Source of the DNA: T1Sed10-7 sp047921175
GTDB taxonomy: Bacteria; Actinomycetota; Nitriliruptoria; Nitriliruptorales; Nitriliruptoraceae
Direction of reading: 5' to 3'
NCBI GenBank assembly: GCA_047921175.1
Contig: JBLRWQ010000024.1
Location: forward strand, 1-39,677
DNA: 39,677 nt
Below are positions 17,676 through 25,717 of this stretch, one piece after another. A program made the position numbers and the translations under genes. Position 1 is the first letter of the stretch, and the number at the start of each line of letters is the position of its first letter. Under the pieces are notes generated by a model that searched no databases, was not told the origin of the DNA, and saw nothing but the letters and a program-made list of their open reading frames with translations.

Positions 17676-18649
17676 AGTCGTCGGCGCGGGCACACGGTGC
17701 AGTCGCGGCCGCCGGTCAACCCGCAGCCATCATCGGGACAGCTGCGCGCCCCGGACAGGTCCCAGTCCAGCGGCTGCACGGCGAACCCGTGGCGTGCCGC
17801 CACCTCGGTCAGCGGGTCCGTGGCCATCGTGGTCTCGAGCACCGCGGCCAGGCTCGGTCCGGCACCGGACAGCCACGCCGCCACCCCTGCGGCACGAAGC
17901 TCTGCCAGCAGCGCGGCGGAGGCCGGCATGGCCGCGGCACGCGCAGGCTCGTGGAGCAGGTCCCCGGACAGGCTGGCGGCCGGGGGCCAGGCACCGGTCA
18001 GGACGCCGATGACGTGCCCGGCCCGGGCCGCCTGCTCGGCGACCGCGGCCCGGTCGAGCCGGTCGGGTAGCAGGGCGCGAGCCTGCTCGGTGGACTGCCG
18101 CTCGGCCGGCACGAACACCACCGGGCGCAGCGCCGGCGTCGGGTTACGCCGCCGGATCACCAACCGGCCGTCGTCGCCACGCGCACACGCCACCAGCCCC
18201 CCGAGCACCGCGGGCGCGACGTTGTCGGGGTGGCCCTCGATGGTGGTGGCGACCTCCACGACCTCGGGGTCACCGACCCGCTCGCCGGTCAGCTCCCGGG
18301 CGAGCGTCAGTCCCGCCACGATCGCGGCGGAGGAGGAGCCCAGCCCGCGTTCCAACGGGATGGCGGTCCGGGCCACGAGTCGCACGTCCGGGACGGCCAC
18401 CCCCCGGTGCTCGCAGAAGGCCACCAGCGAGCGCCAGACGAGGTTGTCGTCGCCGGTCGGGACCTCGGTGCCGTCGAGCGGCCGGACCCGCTCCGCCTGG
18501 GCCGCAGCGGGCACGGACCGGACGACCAGGTGGTGCTCCAGCGCGATACCGAAGGCGTCGAAGCCCGCACCGAGGTTGGCCGAGGTCGCCGGCACCTGGA
18601 CGGTGTGATGGCGGATGCCGGTGGCCGGCACGCGCTGGCTGGTGACCAC
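17672..18649 (-). CDS. thrB: Homoserine kinase with a Cys-rich C-terminal tail
   Basis: 325 residues, GTG 18649 with GGAG 5 bases upstream. It phosphorylates homoserine, the step before threonine synthase. It is a GHMP kinase: the N-terminal PATSANLGAGFDAFG motif, the ATP loop PLERGLGSSSAAIVAG and the C-terminal AWLSGAGPS motif are all present. The last 26 residues form an unusual tail with four cysteines (CPDDGCGLTGGRDCTVC) then a basic end. The tail looks like a possible metal-binding knuckle and is not usual for ThrB. The stop overlaps the rho start by four bases. Confidence 0.93.
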   Translation of the reverse strand: MVTSQRVPATGIRHHTVQVPATSANLGAGFDAFGIALEHHLVVRSVPAAAQAERVRPLDGTEVPTGDDNLVWRSLVAFCEHRGVAVPDVRLVARTAIPLERGLGSSSAAIVAGLTLARELTGERVGDPEVVEVATTIEGHPDNVAPAVLGGLVACARGDDGRLVIRRRNPTPALRPVVFVPAERQSTEQARALLPDRLDRAAVAEQAARAGHVIGVLTGAWPPAASLSGDLLHEPARAAAMPASAALLAELRAAGVAAWLSGAGPSLAAVLETTMATDPLTEVAARHGFAVQPLDWDLSGARSCPDDGCGLTGGRDCTVCPRRRL

Positions 18650-18732
18650 GGACGCTCCAGGCTCGCTCGGTGCCGTGACACACGGCGGCGGCAGGGTAGC
18701 CAGCACGGCTCGCCCGCCGGGCCGGGCCGGCC

Positions 18733-20982
18733 TCAGCCCCGCGCGGCGAGCACGGCCCGGGCGGCGTCGGCGATCTGGTCCTCGGTGACCAGGACCGCAT
18801 CGGCGGCGGGCCCGAGCGGCACATAGCTGTCGGCCGCCCGGACGTCCGCCGTGGGCCGGGCCGGCTGCTCGCGCAGCAGCGCGGCCAGGAGCGCGTCGGC
18901 GACCCCACCGCTGGTCCGGCACTCGTCGACGACCACGACCGCACCGCAGCCGGCGACCGCCTCGCGGACGGCGACCAGCGGCAGCGGAGCCAACCAGCGC
19001 AGGTCGATGACCCGGCCCGACACGCCCGTCGCGGCCAACCGGCGCAGGACCCGGAGCGACATCCGGACACCGTTGCCGTAGGTCACCACGGCCAGGTCGG
19101 TGCCGTCACCGTGGACGCCGACCTCGCCCGGCAGCAGCAGCGTGTCCGGCGGCGGGACGGTCGCGAGCCAGCCGCCGTCGCCGGGCTCGTGCAGGTCGCG
19201 CTCGTGGTACAGCGCGATCGGCTCGACCACGACCACGACGGAGCCATCGGCCGCCGCCATCGCGACCGCGCCGCGCAGCAGCGCCGCCGCGTCGTCCGGT
19301 CGGCTCGGGACGACCAGGTGGATGCCGGGGATCTCCCGGATCGCCGCGAGCGCGTGGTCGTTGTGGAAGTGCCCGCCGAAGCCCTTCTGGTACGCGAGCC
19401 CCGCGATGCGGACCACCATCGGGGTGGTGAAGGCGCCGTTGGAGAAGAAGCTCGTGGAGGCCGCCTCGCCACGGAGCTGGTCGAGGGCGTTGTGCACGTA
19501 GGCGAGGTACTGGATCTCCGGGATCGGCAGGAAGCCCATCAGCCCGGCGCCCTGCGCCAGTCCCAGGATCGAGGTCTCGTCCAGCAGGGTGTCGAACACC
19601 CGGCGCGGTCCGAAGCGGTCACGCAACCCGCCGGTGACGCCGTACACGCCCCCCTTGACCGCCACGTCCTCGCCGAACACGAGCAGCTCCGGGCGACGCA
19701 GCAGCTCGTCGTGCAGGGTGGAGCGGATCGCCGCGGCCAGGGTGCGCTCGGCCGGCGCGGTGGCCTGCTCGGGCAGGCCGCGCGGGTGCAGGCGCGCGCG
19801 GGCCACCGGGTCCAGGGGGTGCGCCGCGAGGTCCGCACGCACCGCGGCGGGCCGGTGCGGGGACAGGGGCGCGAGCACCTCGGCACGGGCGGTCAGCGTC
19901 GGGGTGCCGCGCAGGGCCGCGGCGCGCTCCCGGACGAACCGGCGCCGCTCGGCGACCAGCTCCCGGGCCTCGTCCCGTCGCAGCGCCCCCGCGGCCAGGA
20001 GCTGCCGGACGGTGCGCCGGAGCGGCTCGTGCTCCTCGTCGGCCGCGATGGCCCGCCGGGAGCGGTAGGCCTGCTCGACGTCGGAGCCGGCGTGGCCCCA
20101 CAGCCGGACGGTCTTCAGGTGCAGGAAGACGGGGTGGCGGTGGCGGCGGGTGAGCTCGACCGCCTCGCGGGTCGCCGCCCAGATCGCATCCAGCTCCCCC
20201 TCCGCGCGGAGGTAGGTGAGGTGCGCCAGGTGGCCCATGCTGCGCTCGACCCACCGCGGCGGCGTCGTGACCGAGATGCCCAGCCCGTTGTCCTCGCACA
20301 CGAACAGCACCGGCGTCGGGGTCGCCCGCGCCGAGGACCAGCGGGCCGCGTTGATGGCGCCCTGCGCGGTGGCGTGGTTCAGCGACGCATCACCGAACGA
20401 CACCACGGCGATGGCGTCCTCCGGCACGTCCGCCGAGACGACCGGGTGCACCCGGGCCGAGCGCCGGCGGTCGATCGCGAGCGCGGTGCCGACGGCCTTG
20501 GGCAGGTGCGAGCCGATCGTGGACGTCTGCGGGACGACCCAGCGTTCGCGGCTGCCCCAGACCTTGTGGCGGCCCGCCGCGACGGGGTCGGCCCGGTCCG
20601 CCTGCAGCGAGTGGATGACGTCGTCGATGACCTCGTCGCCCACGCCGGCGCGGCGGGCCCGGGCCAGGAACAGCGCGCCGGAGCGGTAGTGCAGGAAGGC
20701 CGGGTCGGTGGGTCGGGTCAGGGCGCCGAGCGCGACGTTGTCCTCGTGGCCGGCGGAGCTGATGGTGTAGTAGCCCGCCCCCTCGGCCTTGAGCTCGCGG
20801 GCGACGACGTCGAGGACCCGCGAGGTGACCTGGTCGGTGAAGGCCGCGACGGCCTCCGCGACGGTGGGGCCGTCGGGCAGCCCGAGCGGGGCCGTCGGAT
20901 CCGGCCCGAGGAGGTCGTCGGCGGCCGGCGCGGTCGCGATGGTCGCGTCGAGGGCCGCCTCCACCAGCCGTACCCGGTCCAC
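18733..20982 (-). CDS. 2-oxoacid dehydrogenase E1, alpha and beta subunits fused
   Basis: 749 residues, GTG start with GAGGAG upstream. Residues 1-370 match the E1 alpha subunit, with the thiamine diphosphate motif starting GDA (197) and ending with EDNGLGIS (Asn232). Residues about 410-749 match E1 beta, with FGEDVAVKGGVYGVT (catalytic Glu438) and the transketolase C-terminal domain. E1 decarboxylates a 2-oxoacid and passes the acyl group to a lipoyl E2. The substrate (pyruvate, branched-chain 2-oxoacid, 2-oxobutyrate or other) cannot be read. No E2 or E3 gene lies in the window. It sits between thrC and thrB, which are normally adjacent, with gaps of 40 and 83 bases. Confidence 0.88.
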   Translation of the reverse strand: MDRVRLVEAALDATIATAPAADDLLGPDPTAPLGLPDGPTVAEAVAAFTDQVTSRVLDVVARELKAEGAGYYTISSAGHEDNVALGALTRPTDPAFLHYRSGALFLARARRAGVGDEVIDDVIHSLQADRADPVAAGRHKVWGSRERWVVPQTSTIGSHLPKAVGTALAIDRRRSARVHPVVSADVPEDAIAVVSFGDASLNHATAQGAINAARWSSARATPTPVLFVCEDNGLGISVTTPPRWVERSMGHLAHLTYLRAEGELDAIWAATREAVELTRRHRHPVFLHLKTVRLWGHAGSDVEQAYRSRRAIAADEEHEPLRRTVRQLLAAGALRRDEARELVAERRRFVRERAAALRGTPTLTARAEVLAPLSPHRPAAVRADLAAHPLDPVARARLHPRGLPEQATAPAERTLAAAIRSTLHDELLRRPELLVFGEDVAVKGGVYGVTGGLRDRFGPRRVFDTLLDETSILGLAQGAGLMGFLPIPEIQYLAYVHNALDQLRGEAASTSFFSNGAFTTPMVVRIAGLAYQKGFGGHFHNDHALAAIREIPGIHLVVPSRPDDAAALLRGAVAMAAADGSVVVVVEPIALYHERDLHEPGDGGWLATVPPPDTLLLPGEVGVHGDGTDLAVVTYGNGVRMSLRVLRRLAATGVSGRVIDLRWLAPLPLVAVREAVAGCGAVVVVDECRTSGGVADALLAALLREQPARPTADVRAADSYVPLGPAADAVLVTEDQIADAARAVLAARG

Positions 20983-21022
20983 GACCCGCTCCTCGCGGTG
21001 GGCGCGCGCCCGTCCGCTGCCG

Positions 21023-22114
21023 TTACCTCAGTCCGAGCGCTGCCGCGGCCGCTTCGACCTCCGGGGCGATCGTGACCGGCTCCTCGGAGTCCGCGATGGC
21101 CCACTCGGGGTCCTTGAGCCCGTGCCCGGTCAGCACGCAGACCACCGTCTGGCCCGGCTCGAGGTCCCCGCGCTCGTGGAGCTCCAGCAGCCCCGCGATC
21201 GACGCGGCGGAGGCCATCTCCGCGAACACCCCGTGCCGCGCGACGAGCCGGAAGGCCGCCATGATCTCCGCGTCGGTGACCGCGCGGATCGAGCCGCCGG
21301 ACTCCTGCGCGGCCTCGACCGCGAACGTCCAGGAGGCCGGGTTCCCGATCCGGATCGCGGTCGCGATCGTCTCCGGCTTCTCGACCTTGGCGCCGAGCAC
21401 GATCGGGGCCGCGCCCGCCGCCTGGTAGCCGCGCATGACCGGCAGCTGCCCGATCAGCCCGTCCGCGTGGTACTCGCGGTAGCCGCGCCAGTAGGCGGTG
21501 ATGTTGCCGGCGTTGCCGACCGGCATGACGTGCACGTCCGGCGCCCGGCCGAGCTGGTCGACCACCTCCCAGGCCGCGCTGCGCTGCCCGTCGATGCGGT
21601 ACGGGTTGACGGAGTTGACCAGCTCCACCGGCTCGGTCTCCGCCAGCTGGCGGCAGATGGTGAGCGCCTGGTCGAAGTTGCCGTCGATCTGGATCACCTT
21701 GGCGCCGTGCACGAGCGCCTGGGCCAGCTTGCCCAGCGCGATCTTGCCCTTCGGCACGATCACCCCGGCGGTCATCCCGGCCTTGGCGGCGTACGCGGCG
21801 GCCGCCGCGGAGGTGTTCCCGGTGGAGGCGCAGATCACCGCCTCGGCCCCGGCCTCCTTGGCCTTGGAGATGGCCATGGTCATGCCGCGATCCTTGAAGG
21901 ACCCGGTCGGGTTCGCGCCGTCGAACTTCAGGTGCACCTCGCAGCCGGTCCGCTCCGAGAGGTACTCGGAGTGGATCAGCGGGGTCCCACCCTCGCGCAG
22001 GGTCACGATCGGGGTCGCGTCGGTGACCGGCATGCGGTCCCGGTACTCCTCGATGATGCCGCGCCACTGGTGGGTACCGGTCCGGGCGGCGGTGGGGGTC
22101 GTCGCGGAGGTCAC
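21023..22114 (-). CDS. thrC: Threonine synthase
   Basis: 363 residues, GTG start overlapping the hom stop as GTGA. It is a PLP enzyme that converts O-phosphohomoserine to threonine. The cofactor lysine is Lys74 in NPTGSFKDRGM, followed by ASTGNTSAAAAAYAAK and the phosphate-binding VGNAGN. Length is standard for the short class of ThrC. It acts between Hom and ThrB on one side and isoleucine synthesis on the other. Confidence 0.95.
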   Translation of the reverse strand: MTSATTPTAARTGTHQWRGIIEEYRDRMPVTDATPIVTLREGGTPLIHSEYLSERTGCEVHLKFDGANPTGSFKDRGMTMAISKAKEAGAEAVICASTGNTSAAAAAYAAKAGMTAGVIVPKGKIALGKLAQALVHGAKVIQIDGNFDQALTICRQLAETEPVELVNSVNPYRIDGQRSAAWEVVDQLGRAPDVHVMPVGNAGNITAYWRGYREYHADGLIGQLPVMRGYQAAGAAPIVLGAKVEKPETIATAIRIGNPASWTFAVEAAQESGGSIRAVTDAEIMAAFRLVARHGVFAEMASAASIAGLLELHERGDLEPGQTVVCVLTGHGLKDPEWAIADSEEPVTIAPEVEAAAAALGLR

Positions 22115-23406
22115 TGGTCGAACACCTCGGCTTCCACGCGCAGCACACTGGCGACGCTGCGGACGGTCGGGACAGCGGTCAACGCGTCCACCGTGGCGCG
22201 CAGCGCCGCTTCCGTGGCACGGTGGGTGATCAGCACCAGCTGGGCCGAGTCGCTCGAGCCCTGCTGCCAGACCTCGGCGATCGAGACCCCGTGGTCGCCG
22301 AAGGTGGTGGCCACCGCTGCGAGCACGCCGGGCGCGTCCTCGACGTCGAGCAGGACGTAGTACTGGGTCCGTAGCTCATCGATCGAGCGCAGGTCCTTCC
22401 TGCGGTGCTGCGACTCCGTGGCGCCACGGGCGGTCTGCAGGAGGTTGCGTGCCACGTCGATGATGTCGCCGACGACCGCGGACCCGGTCGGCTCCGACCC
22501 GGCGCCACGGCCGTAGAACATCAGCTCCCCGGCCGCGGCCGCCTCGACGTAGACGGCGTTGAAGGAGCCGCGCACGGCGGCGAGCGGGTGGGCCTTCGGC
22601 AGGAAGGCCGGATGGACCCGGACCCCGACCCGCCCGTCGACCTCGCTGGCGATCCCGAGCAGCTTGACGACGTAGCCGAGCCGGTCGGCGACCCGGATGT
22701 CGGTGGCGGTGACGGTCTCGATGCCCTGGGTGAACACGTCCTCGGCGTGGACGGTGGTGTCGAAGGCGAGCGAGGCGAGGATCGCGCACTTCGCGGCCGC
22801 GTCGTGGCCGCCGACGTCGGCGGTCGGGTCGGCCTCGGCGTAGCCGAGCGCCTGCGCCTCCGCGAGCACGTCGGCGTAGGCGGCGCCCTCCTCGGTCATC
22901 CGGGTCAGGATGTAGTTGGTCGTGCCGTTGAGGATGCCGACCACCCGCAGCACGCGGTCACCGGCGAGCGACTCCTTCATCGGCTTGATGATGGGGATCG
23001 CCCCGGCCACCGCTGCCTCGTAGGCGAGGTCCACCCCGGCGGCCCGTGCCGCGGCGAACAGCTCCGGTCCCTCGTGCGCGATCAGCTCCTTGTTCGCGGT
23101 GACCACCGGCTTGCCGAGCTCCAGCGCCCGACGCAGCAGCGGCCCCGCCGGGTCGCGGCCGCCCATCACCTCGACGACGATGTCGACGTCGTCGGCCTCG
23201 ACCACGGCCCACGGGTCGGTGGTGTAGACGGCGTCGTCGACCGGGAGCCCCCGGTCGCGGGTGCGGTCGCGGACGGCGATGTGCGTGACCTCGAGCCGGG
23301 CGCCGGTGCGGGCCGCGATGTCCTCGGCCTCGCGGTGCAGGACCGTGACGACCCCGCTCCCGACGGTGCCGCCGCCGAGCAGGCCGATGCGGATGACGCG
23401 GTCCAC
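22111..23406 (-). CDS. hom: Homoserine dehydrogenase
   Basis: 431 residues, GTG start with GAGGA 6 bases upstream. It reduces aspartate semialdehyde to homoserine with NAD(P)H. The Rossmann motif LLGGGTVGSGV is at residues 9-19. The central catalytic domain has KPVVTANKEL, the substrate-binding GILNGTTNYIL, EADPTADVGGHDAAAK and further conserved blocks. The last 80 residues form an ACT domain (DAPGVLAAVATTFGDHGVSI), the usual site of threonine feedback control. It is followed directly by thrC. Confidence 0.96.
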   Translation of the reverse strand: MDRVIRIGLLGGGTVGSGVVTVLHREAEDIAARTGARLEVTHIAVRDRTRDRGLPVDDAVYTTDPWAVVEADDVDIVVEVMGGRDPAGPLLRRALELGKPVVTANKELIAHEGPELFAAARAAGVDLAYEAAVAGAIPIIKPMKESLAGDRVLRVVGILNGTTNYILTRMTEEGAAYADVLAEAQALGYAEADPTADVGGHDAAAKCAILASLAFDTTVHAEDVFTQGIETVTATDIRVADRLGYVVKLLGIASEVDGRVGVRVHPAFLPKAHPLAAVRGSFNAVYVEAAAAGELMFYGRGAGSEPTGSAVVGDIIDVARNLLQTARGATESQHRRKDLRSIDELRTQYYVLLDVEDAPGVLAAVATTFGDHGVSIAEVWQQGSSDSAQLVLITHRATEAALRATVDALTAVPTVRSVASVLRVEAEVFDQ

Positions 23407-23446
23407 GGGCGGTCCTCGGACGATCCTGGGCGTGCAGACGACGAGA

Positions 23447-24415
23447 CTACCGCTCGTGTGACGGGCGCAGCGCGGTCCAGACGGTGGCGTGGGGCCGGAA
23501 GCCGAGGCGGCGGGAGAGCCGCTCCGCCACCGACCCGGGCGCGGCCGCCAGCCCGATCCGGCTGCCGGGGTGCTGCGCGAGGTGGTGCTGCACGGCGGTC
23601 GCGATCAGCACGCGCGCGATCCCCCGGCCACGGTGGGCGGGATGGACGACGACGTCCTCGACCACGGCGAGCCCCTGCCGGTCGTGCAGCACGCTCAGCC
23701 GGGCGACCGGGATGCCGTGCCGGAGCCCGACCCAGACCTGGCAGCGACCGGCGACGGCCAGGGCACGCTGCTGGGCCACCGACCACGCGACGAAGCCGTC
23801 GTCGTTGCCGCGCCAGTCCTCGGGGGTGTCGCCCGCGAGGTAGCGGTACAGGACCGTGCTCGCGTGCCAGCGCCGGTCCACCGCCCCACCCGCGGTGCCG
23901 TCGGGCGCGGGCACGGGCGCGACCTCGAGCGCTCCCGCGCCCGGCGGGGGCTCGAGGGCGCCGAGGAGCAGCACGGTGACGGGCTCGAGCAGCAGTCCGA
24001 GGCCCGCCAGGGCGTCCCGCAGGGCCGGATCGGGTCGCGGCGCGTCGGCGGGTGCGGTGGCGTCCAGCGGGGTCTCCCAACGCAGCCGTACCTGGACCGG
24101 GCCGAGGCTGCCGATGCTGCGCTCGAAGCGGTCGAGGAACCCCGGTAGGTCCGCCGCGGTCGGGACCCCGGTCAGGTCGAGGGTGTTGCCGGACCGGAGG
24201 TCCGGCCGCGACGGGGTGCGCACCGCCACGTGGTCGCGGGCGTGGGTGACGAGCGTGACCGGCGGCAGGCCCGCCCGCAGCACCGCGAGGCCGAGCCGGT
24301 CGTCGAGTCGCCGGACCGTCGGCCGCGGGGCGTCCGGGTCACGCGGCGGCCGCTCGTGGTGGTGGTGGTGATGACCCTCGTGCGGGGCGTCGGGGCCGCC
24401 GGTGGGCTGGCTCAT
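23447..24415 (-). CDS. GNAT-family N-acetyltransferase with a native His6 tract
   Basis: 322 residues, ATG start overlapping the lysA stop as ATGA. The GNAT fold is in the last 90 residues: VEDVVVHPAHRGRGIARVLI carries the acetyl-CoA loop (RGRGIA), and a final strand has LGFRPHATVW. The N-terminal 220 residues look like a degenerate GNAT-like or other unknown domain (RPDLRSGNTLDL, DLPGFLDRFERSIG). The N-terminus reads MSQPTGGPDAPHEG followed by six histidines (residues 15-20), encoded by the chromosome. Its acceptor is unknown. It splits lysA from hom, which are often adjacent in actinobacteria. Confidence 0.85.
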   Translation of the reverse strand: MSQPTGGPDAPHEGHHHHHHERPPRDPDAPRPTVRRLDDRLGLAVLRAGLPPVTLVTHARDHVAVRTPSRPDLRSGNTLDLTGVPTAADLPGFLDRFERSIGSLGPVQVRLRWETPLDATAPADAPRPDPALRDALAGLGLLLEPVTVLLLGALEPPPGAGALEVAPVPAPDGTAGGAVDRRWHASTVLYRYLAGDTPEDWRGNDDGFVAWSVAQQRALAVAGRCQVWVGLRHGIPVARLSVLHDRQGLAVVEDVVVHPAHRGRGIARVLIATAVQHHLAQHPGSRIGLAAAPGSVAERLSRRLGFRPHATVWTALRPSHER

Positions 24416-25716
24416 GCCAGCGGGACGTCGTGCCGGAGCAGGTCGTCGAGGGTCTCGCGACGGACGAGGTCGCGGACCGCTCCGTCGCGGACCAGCACCG
24501 CCCCGGGCCGGACCAGCCGGTTGTAGTTGGAGGCCATGGACGCCGTGTAGGCGCCCGTCGCGGCCACGGCGAGCAGGTCCCCGACCGCGAGGTCGCCGGG
24601 CAGCGGGGCGTGCTCGCGCACGAGGTCGCCGGACTCGCAGTGCTTGCCGACCACCGTCACCGCCCGCGGCGGCGCCGTGCTCGCCCGGTTCGCGAGGGTG
24701 ACCTCGTGCTCCGCGTCGTACAGGGCGGGCCGGATGTTGTCGCTCATCCCACCGTCGACGCTGACCCAGGTGGTCAGGCCCGGCAGCGCCTTGATCGTGC
24801 CGACCTCGTACAGGGTCACGGTGGAGGGCCCGACGATGGCCCGGCCGGGCTCCACCACCAGGTGCGGGACGGGGTAGTCCAGCGCCGCGCACCGCTCGGC
24901 GACGGTCTCGAGCACCGCACGGCCGTAGCGGTGCACCTCCACGGGATGGTCCTCGTGGGTGTAGCGGATCCCCATCCCACCGCCGAGGTTGAGCTCGGCG
25001 AGGACCACGCCGTGCTCGTCACGCCACCGCGCCAGCAGGTCCAGGGTGACCTCGGCGTTGGCGATGAACGGGTCGGTGCCGAAGATCTGCGAGCCGATGT
25101 GCGAGTGGATCCCGACCACCTCGACGTGGTCGCAGGTCAGCGCGCGCCGGAGCGCCTCGTCGGCGAGGCCGAGCGAGAGGGTGAAGCCGAACTTCGCGTC
25201 GTCGTGCCCGGTGCGCACGTACTCGTGGGTGTGGGCGTCGATGCCCGGGGTGATGCGCAGCCACACGGAGGCGCGGACGTCCCGCGCGGCGGCGAGCCGC
25301 TCGAGGCGCTCCAGCTCCTCGAAGGAGTCCACCACGATGCGGCCGACCCCGACCTCCAGGGCCCGGTCCAGCTCGGCCAGGGACTTGTTGTTGCCGTGCA
25401 GCACGATGCGGGCCGGATCGATGCCGGCCACCAGCGCGGTGTGCAGCTCCCCGCCGGAGGCGACATCGATCGTGAGCCCCTCCTCGGCCACCAGCTGCAG
25501 GATGCCGAGGGTGCACCAGGCCTTGGAGGCGTAGGTGACCTGGACGCCCGGGAAACCGGCGAGGTAGGCGCGGCAGCGCGCACGCACGTCCTCCTCGTCC
25601 ACGACCCACAGCGGGGTGCCGTGGCTGGCGGCCAGCGCCGGCAGCGCCACACCCCCGATCGTCAGCGCACCGTCGTCGTCACGGGCCGCGGTCGTCGGCC
25701 AGGGTCCGGCGGTCAT
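24412..25716 (-). CDS. lysA: Diaminopimelate decarboxylase
   Basis: 434 residues, ATG start 1 base after the argS stop. It makes lysine by decarboxylating meso-diaminopimelate with PLP. The cofactor lysine is Lys65 (TYASKAW), and HGNNKS, the barrel motif GIHSHIGSQI, the phosphate-binding GGGMGIRY, EPGRAIV and the partner-subunit catalytic KHCESGD are all visible. The alanine-racemase-type barrel plus C-terminal beta domain is of normal length. In Mycobacterium it has the same neighbours, argS and hom. Confidence 0.96.
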   Translation of the reverse strand: MTAGPWPTTAARDDDGALTIGGVALPALAASHGTPLWVVDEEDVRARCRAYLAGFPGVQVTYASKAWCTLGILQLVAEEGLTIDVASGGELHTALVAGIDPARIVLHGNNKSLAELDRALEVGVGRIVVDSFEELERLERLAAARDVRASVWLRITPGIDAHTHEYVRTGHDDAKFGFTLSLGLADEALRRALTCDHVEVVGIHSHIGSQIFGTDPFIANAEVTLDLLARWRDEHGVVLAELNLGGGMGIRYTHEDHPVEVHRYGRAVLETVAERCAALDYPVPHLVVEPGRAIVGPSTVTLYEVGTIKALPGLTTWVSVDGGMSDNIRPALYDAEHEVTLANRASTAPPRAVTVVGKHCESGDLVREHAPLPGDLAVGDLLAVAATGAYTASMASNYNRLVRPGAVLVRDGAVRDLVRRETLDDLLRHDVPLA

Positions 25717-25717
25717 G

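Noticed and set aside
24355..24375. Vector or tag contamination suggested by the His6 codons
   Set aside because: The tract is embedded in a normal chromosomal gene with overlapping neighbours of matching composition.
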